Shown piece after piece: positions 1-6,078 of a stretch of 8,371 bases of DNA. The stretch comes from Deltaproteobacteria bacterium. GTDB lineage: Bacteria > Myxococcota_A > UBA796 > UBA2385. Under the pieces are notes generated by a model. It made no database searches and had not been told where the DNA came from. It was given only the letters and a program-made list of their open reading frames with translations. A program made the position numbers and the translations under genes. Location of the stretch: NCBI GenBank assembly GCA_016845285.1, contig JAERSX010000775.1, forward strand, positions 1 to 8,371. Reading direction: 5' to 3'. The first letter of the stretch is position 1. Each line of letters opens with the position of its first letter.

Positions 1-41
1 CCCCCCTGCACGTGCTCTTCGATGTGACGCTGCCGTCATGA
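1..41 (+). CDS. 3' end of an upstream gene (partial)
   Basis: An open frame begins at the left edge (first full codon at base 3) and reads PLHVLFDVTLPS before a TGA at 39-41. The TGA overlaps the ATG of the next gene as ATGA, the usual arrangement of translationally coupled genes. Twelve residues are too few to assign a family. The call rests on the ATGA overlap, on the lack of any clear Shine-Dalgarno before the next gene, and on the same ATGA arrangement recurring one gene downstream. Confidence 0.6.
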   Translation, partial: PLHVLFDVTLPS

Positions 42-982
42 TCCCCGCCACCGCCGCCCAGCCACCACGCCGCTGGACCGCCTCGGAGCTCTGGCAGCGC
101 GAGGAGTGGCGGATCACTGCTCCGCCCGGCCTGGACGAAGACATCGCCTCGCTCTCGAGCTGGGCAGCAGATCGATCCGACCCCATCGCAGACCTGGACA
201 TGCAGGATCTCGACCTTCCACGAGTCCGCTACCTGGCCAACCAGATCCACCAGGAGCTCGAGTCTGGAAGCGGCGTCGCCTGGGTGACCGGGATCGACGA
301 GACCGACCCCCTCGCCCTCCGCCTGCTCTACGTGGCCACTGGGCTTCACATCGGCCGTCCAGTCGGTGCCTACGGGCGCCTGTACGACGTCGTGGACAGC
401 GGGCGCAGCTACATCACCGAGGCCATCCCCGTCTCCCAGACCAACGAGTCGACGGGGGTACACACCGACAGCTCCAACAAGGGGCTGTGCCCACGCTTCA
501 TCGCGCTGCTGTGCATCCGGCCAGCGCGAGTCGGCGGAGGCTCGAGGATCACGAGCGCACTGCAGGCGCACGAGAGCCTGCGGCGTGACCACCCCGATGC
601 ACTGGCGAGCCTCTACGAAGATCACATCCGTGACCTGGTGACCCCGGGCTCCACCCGAAACAGCGACACGATCCGCGCCAACGCATTTCCCGTGTTCTCG
701 GCCCCCCCCGGTCCGTCCTTCCGCTACATGCGGTACTGGATCGAGCGAGGCCACCGAGAAGCCGGCCAGCCGCTCCCTCCCGAGCGCCTCAGGGCCTTCG
801 ACCTCCTCGACGCCGCCCTCGAGCATCCCGATCACGTCGTCCGCTTCCGCCTCGAGGCCGGGCACATGCTCTTCTGCGACAACACCACCGTCGCCCACGA
901 TCGGGACGCCTACGAGACCCAGTCCGACGCCCCCCGCTGGCTCTGCCGCCTGTGGCTCCAGCCCGAGGGCTCACCCTCATGA
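38..982 (+). CDS. TauD/TfdA-like Fe(II)/2-oxoglutarate-dependent dioxygenase
   Basis: This 314-residue protein belongs to the TauD/TfdA/clavaminate-synthase-like superfamily, soluble enzymes that couple 2-oxoglutarate decarboxylation to oxidation of a small molecule. The iron-binding HxD is visible as H142-T-D144 in STGVHTDSS. The distal histidine is probably H287 in TTVAHDRDAY. The 2-oxoglutarate-binding arginine is probably R300 or R304 in APRWLCRLWL. The length fits the family, and no signal peptide is seen, so it is cytoplasmic. The start at 38 overlaps the stop of the previous gene (ATGA), and the stop at 980-982 overlaps the next start (ATGA), so it sits inside a coupled operon. The substrate cannot be read from the sequence. 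Relatives act on taurine, aryloxyalkanoates, amino acids and natural-product intermediates. A C8 run at 702-709 does not disturb the frame. Family assignment is secure; function is open. Confidence 0.9.
   Translation: MIPATAAQPPRRWTASELWQREEWRITAPPGLDEDIASLSSWAADRSDPIADLDMQDLDLPRVRYLANQIHQELESGSGVAWVTGIDETDPLALRLLYVATGLHIGRPVGAYGRLYDVVDSGRSYITEAIPVSQTNESTGVHTDSSNKGLCPRFIALLCIRPARVGGGSRITSALQAHESLRRDHPDALASLYEDHIRDLVTPGSTRNSDTIRANAFPVFSAPPGPSFRYMRYWIERGHREAGQPLPPERLRAFDLLDAALEHPDHVVRFRLEAGHMLFCDNTTVAHDRDAYETQSDAPRWLCRLWLQPEGSPS
965..978 (+). promoter_or_regulatory. Hairpin covering the Shine-Dalgarno of the amidohydrolase gene
   Basis: GAGGG (965-969) and CCCTC (974-978) form a perfect 5-bp stem around the loop CTCA and directly abut the ATG at 979. 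GAGGG is also the only Shine-Dalgarno-like sequence for that ATG. Ribosomes finishing the dioxygenase gene would melt this stem, so it could enforce coupling. The stem is seen; the regulatory role is inferred. Confidence 0.4.
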
Positions 983-2406
983 GCAGACAGAACTGGGGAC
1001 ACGACCTCCGGATTTGGGTTCTGCTCGGCCTGCTGTGTGGGGCCGGTTGTGGGGGCAAGCTGAAGACCCGCACCCTGGTTCGCCCAGGCGCCGAGACAGC
1101 CGGGCTGGTGTTTCGCGATGTCTCGGTCTTCACAGCCACCGAGGTCGGGCTGCTGACCAACCAGGACGTGGTGGTCTCGGACGGTCGCATCAGCGCCGTT
1201 CGGCCCACGGGGGCAGCACTCCCCGAAGGAGCCCGTGTGGTCGAGGGGGCGGGGCGAACCCTGTTGCCCGGTCTGATCGACGCCCATGTCCACACCAGCG
1301 GGTCTGGCGCCGGCCCCTGGGCCCCTCAGCCCCCCTCGCCAGAACACAACCTGGAAGCCATGCTGTATTGCGGCGTCACCAGCGTCATCGACATGGGAGG
1401 CCACGCGACCCTCACCGGGAAGCTACGCCAGAGGGTGCGCTCTGGTGAGATCCCAGGACCACGCATGGTCATCACACACGGGGGCATCACCTCCTCGGGT
1501 GGTCATCCCATCCCCGCCGCCCGCGAGCTCCTGCCCGGGCCCATGGGCAAGATGGTGGGCTGGGTGATCCCCAAGGTCGATGAACCAGACGAGGCCGAGC
1601 GGGTGGTGGCCGGTGCCGTCAAGAAGGGGTCCGACTTCATCAAGATCATGTACGACGAGATCCCCAACGGCTCGCCACAGATGAACCAGGCGACACTCGC
1701 CGCGATGATCGAGGCCACCCACCTCCACGGCCTGCGCGCCTATGTGCACGTGGGCACCCCAGAGGCTGCGGTCGAGGCCGTGCAGGCCGGAGCCGACCTG
1801 CTGGCCCATGGGCCCTATGAGGGCGTGGTCTCCCCCACCCAGGCAGCCGAGATCGCCGCCGCCGAGGTGCCGGTGGTGTACACCCTGGTGGCCTATGAGC
1901 GCGGTGCACAGCTCGCCCACGGAGCCATCGAACCCACACGCCTCGAGCGCGAGACCATGCCCCCCGAGGTCTTCGACGGCACGGTCGGCGAGGCCGGGCG
2001 CGAGATCCTGGACTACCCGATCATCGGGGGAATGTCTGAGCTCTTGGCTGCAAATCGGGCGAACTGGACCACCAGCATCGGCAACCTGGAGGCGGCCGGG
2101 GTGCCCATCCTGGTCGGCACGGACGCCACCTTCATCGGCGTCTGGCCCGGCTCGGCCCTCCACCTGGAGCTGGAGCTGTTGGTGGAGGCCGGACTCTCGC
2201 CGACGCAGGCCCTCCTCGGAGCAACCGCTCTGGCTGCGCCCTGGATGGATGCAGACGCCGACTTCGGCACCATCGCCGTAGACCAGGCCGCCGATCTGCT
2301 GCTGGTCGAGGGCGATCCGACCCGCGACATCCGGGCGACCCGCCAGATCGTGATGGTGGTGCAGGACGGCCAACAGATCGAGCGCCTGCTCCCCGGCGAG
2401 GAGTAG
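979..2406 (+). CDS. Imidazolonepropionase-like amidohydrolase, predicted lipoprotein
   Basis: The product has 475 residues from the ATG at 979. That start is preferred over an in-frame upstream ATG at 952 because it gives a clean lipoprotein signal: basic N-terminus, hydrophobic stretch around 12-20, then GAGC with a candidate lipidated Cys24. The rest is a metal-dependent amidohydrolase of the imidazolonepropionase/Xaa-Pro-dipeptidase-like group. It has an N-terminal beta-sandwich piece and GLIDAHVH with metal ligands H103 and H105. K222 in DFIKIMYDE is the candidate carboxylated lysine. Further ligands are H257 in YVHVGTPEAA, H277 in LLAHG and D382 in VGTDATF. The C-terminal composite domain ends in ADLLLVEGDP. 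All expected metal ligands are present, so the enzyme looks active, probably outside the cytoplasm on a lipid anchor. Likely substrates are amide or cyclic-amide bonds, such as dipeptides or N-acylated compounds; the exact one is unknown. It is coupled to the dioxygenase by an ATGA overlap. Confidence 0.9.
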   Translation: MSRQNWGHDLRIWVLLGLLCGAGCGGKLKTRTLVRPGAETAGLVFRDVSVFTATEVGLLTNQDVVVSDGRISAVRPTGAALPEGARVVEGAGRTLLPGLIDAHVHTSGSGAGPWAPQPPSPEHNLEAMLYCGVTSVIDMGGHATLTGKLRQRVRSGEIPGPRMVITHGGITSSGGHPIPAARELLPGPMGKMVGWVIPKVDEPDEAERVVAGAVKKGSDFIKIMYDEIPNGSPQMNQATLAAMIEATHLHGLRAYVHVGTPEAAVEAVQAGADLLAHGPYEGVVSPTQAAEIAAAEVPVVYTLVAYERGAQLAHGAIEPTRLERETMPPEVFDGTVGEAGREILDYPIIGGMSELLAANRANWTTSIGNLEAAGVPILVGTDATFIGVWPGSALHLELELLVEAGLSPTQALLGATALAAPWMDADADFGTIAVDQAADLLLVEGDPTRDIRATRQIVMVVQDGQQIERLLPGEE

Positions 2407-2561
2407 CCATCGGCGAGTGACCCGCCAGATCGCGGTGCAGACCCAGTCCACGCCCAGCTCGAGAGGCACGGCCAACCGTCAGCCCGACAAGGCTCTCGCC
2501 AGCAGTTCCGACGTCCTAGACGTACGAACCGTGGCACACCTTCCCAAGCCCAGGAAGGTCC

Positions 2562-2936
2562 TTGCGCATCGCCACCCCCTCGACGCCCTTCATGCTGGCG
2601 AGCGTCTCGAAGGCCGTCACCGGCGTGGCGATCATGCAGGCCGTGGAGGCCGCGGAAACCGACCCATGGATCCGCAGCGGAGAGCTGGACTTAGGACGAC
2701 CAGCGAGCATCATTCGCCGCCACCGAGAGAGCATGGAGCGACAGCTCGTGGTGCCGGAGGCTGACGGAGAGCGGGTGCTGGACCTCACGCAGGCCGGCGC
2801 CTCCTTCGTGAGCCTCGGAGGGCTGCGGCGTCTTCCTCGAGCAAGACAGCAGCCATGGCGGCTGAGCAAGGGTCCATGCTGGAAGGTCACGCTGGAGGGC
2901 CACGGCCCTGGGAGGGGCTGCTTGGTGGCGCGCTAG
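2562..2936 (+). pseudogene. Relic of a beta-lactamase-family serine hydrolase
   Basis: The stretch at about 2577-2645 reads STPFMLASVSKAVTGVAIMQ, which matches the active-site region of class C beta-lactamase/esterase-like serine hydrolases (COG1680 type); SVSK is the catalytic SxxK. A possible continuation, GELDLGRPASI, resembles the LDLDxPV segment that follows in the family, but it is separated by unusual sequence. An in-frame TAG at 2517-2519 and the lack of family sequence before the motif show that the N-terminus is gone. No YxN or HxG motif is found downstream, although a family member needs several hundred residues. Third-position GC stays high to about 2830 (ending near ASFVSLGGL) and then fades. 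The whole gap 2407-2932 holds nothing else convincing. I regard this as a gene fossil; expression of a 124-residue product is unlikely. Confidence 0.6.
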
Positions 2937-4084
2937 TCAAGCCCCCAAGGGTCCAGGTCAAGGTTGGGATCCGCCGGTTTGTCACGCAACTTCTCCCAAC
3001 CTTCTGCCATTTTGTACCACGGTAGGGTTCCGGGGATTGTGCCCGGCATCGGTTCAGGACCCGATGGAAACCCATTCCGGAAGGCTGGAGGCAAATCCGA
3101 CGCTGGTGGAGCGTCACCAATCGCCAAACGTTTTGCCGAACGCTGCATCTGTTTGTCGACATCACCAGGATGATGAGGGTCGGCCCGGCCCCGCTCCGCG
3201 AGGAGATCATTCCACTTCTTGAAGCCAGAGGCCTGCCCTGTGGCGGGAGCCATGCTCCCGAACTTGTGCCCAGACCTCTTTGCACGCTCAGGAGACGCGT
3301 ACTGGTAGCCGGGCCCCTGGCTGTGGTAGTTCCGCAGGTAGCCGAAGGCGTCGTGAGCCTCACCGTGGAAGGACGCGACGGCGTTGGGGTGGGCCGAATA
3401 TGACTTGTTGCCCGGCCCTACCAGGCCGCCGGTCGGGTTCAAGAGCGCCCCGTAGGCATCGTCGACACCGAGCGTCTCTCCAACGTAGGAGCCCGACCTG
3501 AGCTGCTGCACCGAGCCCATGTGGTCGCGGTTCTTCTCGCTGAGCTGAGGCACGGCCTCAAGCCCGTGGTCCATCCGATGGTGTTCCTGCTGCTGCCGAA
3601 GCTCCTGGTAGTCCGACCACTCGGCGAGAGCCTCGTCACGCGACTTGCCCCGCATCGCGCCGAGCTTGGTGGCGGCCTGATGCTGTCGATCCATCCACTT
3701 GTCATGCTCCTCTTGAGAAGCGTTGGCATCGGGCTCTCGCTCGCTGAGCTGATGCATGGTGTTCTTCAGCCGCTTGCTGCCGATCAGGCTCTCGCCGTCC
3801 GCCAGGGGTTGGCTGCTCTTGTCTTCGTACTTGTAGTCGAGACGCCTGCGAAGGCCGTCGTCTGACCAGGCCTCGGAGCCCGAAGTGGAGAACTCGAAGG
3901 GCTCGTTCTTCGGTCGATCGCTCTAATTTCTCCAGGGAGCGAGCCTGCCCGAGAGGTACTGGTTGCCGTGGGTGTCCTGCATGCTCGGCTGGCGGGTCAC
4001 CGTGTCCTCTGACGCGGCACTGATCTCCTGCTCCACGACATGCTGTGTTCGATGCTGAGATGGCACAAGCCCGTCCTTCGACAT
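2933..4084 (-). pseudogene. Putative eCIS/polymorphic-toxin-type cargo protein interrupted by an in-frame TAG
   Basis: From the ATG at 4084-4082, with GAGAG six bases upstream, the minus strand is open for 53 codons. It meets a TAG at 3925-3923 and then continues in the same frame for 329 codons to a TAG at 2935-2933. Both parts look coding, so this is one 383-codon gene with a nonsense codon. A restart at the ATG at 3757 would give 274 residues with the whole C-terminal domain, but its Shine-Dalgarno is poor. The N-terminus is polar, without a signal peptide, and contains MQDTHGNQYLSGRL, similar to the LQxxxGNxxV motif of DUF4157/eCIS-associated proteins. The middle is charged and helix-prone (Q/E/H-rich). 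The C-terminal domain has NPTGGLVGPGN, then SFHGEAHDAFGYLRNYH and GPGYQY. The glycine loop followed by HD recalls phospholipase A2 calcium-loop and His-Asp motifs. A later TGQASGFKKW fits the same domain. The family link is from memory of similar myxobacterial proteins; toxin function is inferred. Confidence 0.5.
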
Positions 4085-4149
4085 GAACGTCTCTCACGCT
4101 ATAACAACACTGCTTCACATGGCCCGCCACCTCGGCCTCGGAGGCCCGT

Positions 4150-4314
4150 GTGGCGGTGCGCTCCTTGCTCGCAGGTTCCGAGGCGCGCGACACCTCCGAC
4201 CCCTACTCCGACGGACCGGACTGGATGGAGCTCAACGCCACCTTCCGAGCCGTGTCGGTGAGCGATGACGAGGTCTCCCTGGACGATGCCCTGGGGCTCT
4301 GGCCATCACGATGA
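4150..4314 (+). CDS. Small hypothetical protein or gene remnant (54 residues)
   Basis: A GTG at 4150 follows GGAGG (4140-4144) with five bases between, a good ribosome-binding arrangement. The frame runs to a TGA at 4312-4314 and gives a 54-residue acidic protein with segments such as DPYSDGPDWMELNATF and SVSDDEVSLDDALGLW. Third positions are almost all G or C, as in the real genes here, and the composition (Trp, Asp, Tyr, Asn) is protein-like. The frame is open back to a TAA at 4102-4104, so it could instead be the surviving 3' end of a longer gene. It diverges from the broken cargo gene and overlaps the kinase gene tail to tail by nine bases. I do not recognise the family. An immunity-type partner of the neighbouring cargo gene is possible but unsupported beyond position. 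Confidence 0.4.
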   Translation: MAVRSLLAGSEARDTSDPYSDGPDWMELNATFRAVSVSDDEVSLDDALGLWPSR

Positions 4315-5832
4315 CTCGGACGCCTCGGCCAACAGTCTCTTGAGGGTCGACCGAAGCATGTGCAGGGAGAAGGGCTTGGCCAATTGCGCGTCGAAGGCCG
4401 ACTCTTCGTAGGCCCTGTCCGGCGGCAGGTATCCCGAGATCAGGATGCACTTTGCAGCCGGGAAGCGTTCCCGAACCTCTGGAACGAGGCCCTCGCCCAC
4501 ACCATCTGTGAGCTTGGAGTCGACAACGAGGACGCTCAGACGCTCCAATTGCTGAAGGCACTGCCTCGCCGCCTCGAAGGAGTCGGCTTCTTGGACCTGT
4601 AGCCCCATTCTGCGAATGGCCCGTGCCAGGGGCTCCCGAACCTGGCTCCGGTCATCCACAACGAGCACCTGCCCCGACAGCGGAGTGCCCTGTGAGGAAA
4701 CAGCTGCGTGGCGGGTAGGTCCAGCGCTCAAGGCATCTTCAGCGGGAAACGACATGGCGACGCACGTTCCCTCACCTACCTGACTGCGCAAGGACAGGGT
4801 GCCTCCAGCGCGCTCGGTGATGTCGCGCGCGGTGGAGAGGCCCAGCCCGGTCCCATCTTCTCGTGTGGTGAAGAAGGGCTGAAAGACCTCGTCGAGCAGG
4901 TCCGCAGAGATGCCTACACCGCAGTCTTCGACTTCGATGTTCACGAAGTCTGCCGTGTCGTAGGCACGCAGCACCAACCTTCCACCTGCGGACATGGCCC
5001 TGTCCCCGTTCACCAGCAGGTTGATCAGCACCTGCTGCAGATCGTTGGCGTCGATCTGTATGGAACGCTGGCTCCGACATTCGAGGACGAACTCCGTCGA
5101 GGTGCTCAGAAGTTTCGATAGAAAAGTGCGCTGGCCAGCCAGCCAGGACGTGACCTCGATGGACTCGTTCACCGTCACCTGGCGACCAGTGAAGACGAGC
5201 AATTTTCTCATCAGTCCGGCCGTCGCCTCGACAGCCTGTTCGATGGTCTGGAGGTCTTCGCTGCAGGGATGGTCGGCGCCCAGCTCTTCCGACACCATCT
5301 GCGCAGAGACCAAGATGCCAGACAAGACGTTGTTGACGTCGTGCGCGATGACTCCGGAGAGCCGACCCATCTGGTAGATGCGGTCTTCGTGGTACGACCG
5401 CTGCCGCTCGCGCTCGAGCTCGGCCAACACCAGCTTGCTCGCCGTCACATCTTCGATGAAACCGCAGCGCTCGACGATGTGGCCGTCTGCGCCCACCACC
5501 GGGACGACCCGGAGCCGGCCGGGAAAGGTGCTTCCGTCTTTCCGGCGGAACAGGCACTCCCCATCAAAGGCGCCCTGGTCGACCGCTTGAAGCACCTGGA
5601 AGAACTCATCCTCGCTCGCGTGGAGATCCCGGGCCGTCAGCGAACCCACCGCTTCGTCTCGTGAGTACCCGAACATCTCTTCCGACACGCGGTTCCACGC
5701 CAGGAAGGTCCCACCCTGGTTGGGGTCTGTGATGCCGAAGTGAATGGGGGCATACTCAGCGAAGCGGCGAATTCCCGCTGCCAGGTACAGCGCCGGGTCG
5801 CGGGACGCGCCATCGGTGGTGTCTCGCTCCAT
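4306..5832 (-). CDS. PAS-domain hybrid sensor histidine kinase with C-terminal receiver
   Basis: The product has 508 residues from the ATG at 5832, chosen over a TTG at 5847 because GGAAGG lies five bases before it. An N-terminal PAS domain (about 20-130, with NRVSEEMFGYSRDE and the PAC-like GFIEDVTASK) is followed by a coiled segment at 135-150. The dimerisation/phosphoacceptor domain has H164 in SGVIAHDVNNVLSG. The ATPase domain has an N box (NLLVNGDRAM, N271/N275), G1 (D303-C-G-V-G), an F box (FQPFFTT) and G2 (DGTGLGL, 326-332). The receiver (about 387-505) has D393/D394, phosphoacceptor D438 in LVVDSK, S466 and K486, so all catalytic positions are present. There are no membrane segments or signal peptide, so it is a soluble sensor. 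Phosphate would move from H164 to D438 in cis or to an unlinked partner; no separate response regulator is in view. The signal is unknown. The gene is divergent from the cNMP/methylglyoxal synthase fusion and overlaps the small ORF tail to tail. Confidence 0.95.
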   Translation of the reverse strand: MERDTTDGASRDPALYLAAGIRRFAEYAPIHFGITDPNQGGTFLAWNRVSEEMFGYSRDEAVGSLTARDLHASEDEFFQVLQAVDQGAFDGECLFRRKDGSTFPGRLRVVPVVGADGHIVERCGFIEDVTASKLVLAELERERQRSYHEDRIYQMGRLSGVIAHDVNNVLSGILVSAQMVSEELGADHPCSEDLQTIEQAVEATAGLMRKLLVFTGRQVTVNESIEVTSWLAGQRTFLSKLLSTSTEFVLECRSQRSIQIDANDLQQVLINLLVNGDRAMSAGGRLVLRAYDTADFVNIEVEDCGVGISADLLDEVFQPFFTTREDGTGLGLSTARDITERAGGTLSLRSQVGEGTCVAMSFPAEDALSAGPTRHAAVSSQGTPLSGQVLVVDDRSQVREPLARAIRRMGLQVQEADSFEAARQCLQQLERLSVLVVDSKLTDGVGEGLVPEVRERFPAAKCILISGYLPPDRAYEESAFDAQLAKPFSLHMLRSTLKRLLAEASESS

Positions 5833-6078
5833 TGATACCTTCCACAAGACTGTGTTGAGCAGCTCGCGATGTCGTCGCTGCTTCTATCAAGAACCCGCTC
5901 GGGTGAGGAGGACATGACGGCTCAGTAGAGCACCATCACTGATGAGCAGTGGTCATCCGAGTGGGTGCGGGCGAGAGCATCACCTCCTCGGGGCCGCCGA
6001 GATCTGGTTAGTGCGTGGGCAGACGCTCTGCTGTCCGGTGCGGGATCTGAGCACCTACGTCCCAAGGGGTTCACGACC
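5833..6078. promoter_or_regulatory. Divergent intergenic region, presumed promoters for the kinase and the fusion enzyme
   Basis: This 246-bp spacer separates two divergent genes and must carry at least one promoter for each. It holds GGAAGG before the kinase ATG and AAGGGG nine bases before the ATG at 6079. I see no convincing -35/-10 pair, no -24/-12 sigma-54 element and no strong palindromic operator on either strand. A weak CACTG/CAGTG inverted repeat lies at about 5936-5950. Confidence 0.45.

Noticed and set aside
702..709. Run of eight C as a possible slippage or phase-variation site
   Set aside because: The dioxygenase frame is intact across it and the protein is full length, with all motifs after it in frame.
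2417..2764. Plus-strand 115-codon open frame after the amidohydrolase
   Set aside because: Its product is Arg/His/Gly/Pro-rich, as expected for an off-frame reading of GC-rich DNA, and it overlaps the serine-hydrolase relic, which lies in another frame.
3244..3260. Perfect 7-bp stem CGGGAGC/GCTCCCG with a 3-base loop
   Set aside because: It lies within the C-terminal coding part of the cargo gene, has no T-run and marks no lesion; chance in GC-rich coding DNA is likely.
3923..3925. Pyrrolysine or other programmed readthrough of the TAG
   Set aside because: The same gene ends with TAG, no downstream stem-loop insertion signal is evident, and no pyl genes are in view. A nonsense mutation or read error is simpler.
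3702..4193. Minus-strand 163-codon open frame over the start of the cargo gene
   Set aside because: It is Arg/Ala-rich and runs in another frame over sequence whose coding pattern belongs to the frame 4084-2933.
5833..5847. TTG start for the kinase
   Set aside because: It would place GGAAGG inside the coding region. The ATG at 5832 uses that sequence as its ribosome-binding site.
5905..5928. GAGGAGG followed by a four-codon leader ORF (ATG at 5914)
   Set aside because: Spacing from the Shine-Dalgarno to the ATG is only about two bases, and no attenuator structure follows.
5965..6078. N-terminal extension of the fusion enzyme from a GTG at 5965
   Set aside because: The extra 38 residues are Arg/Ser/Pro-rich and match no fold, whereas the ATG at 6079 has AAGGGG at a good distance and begins just before the sensor domain.
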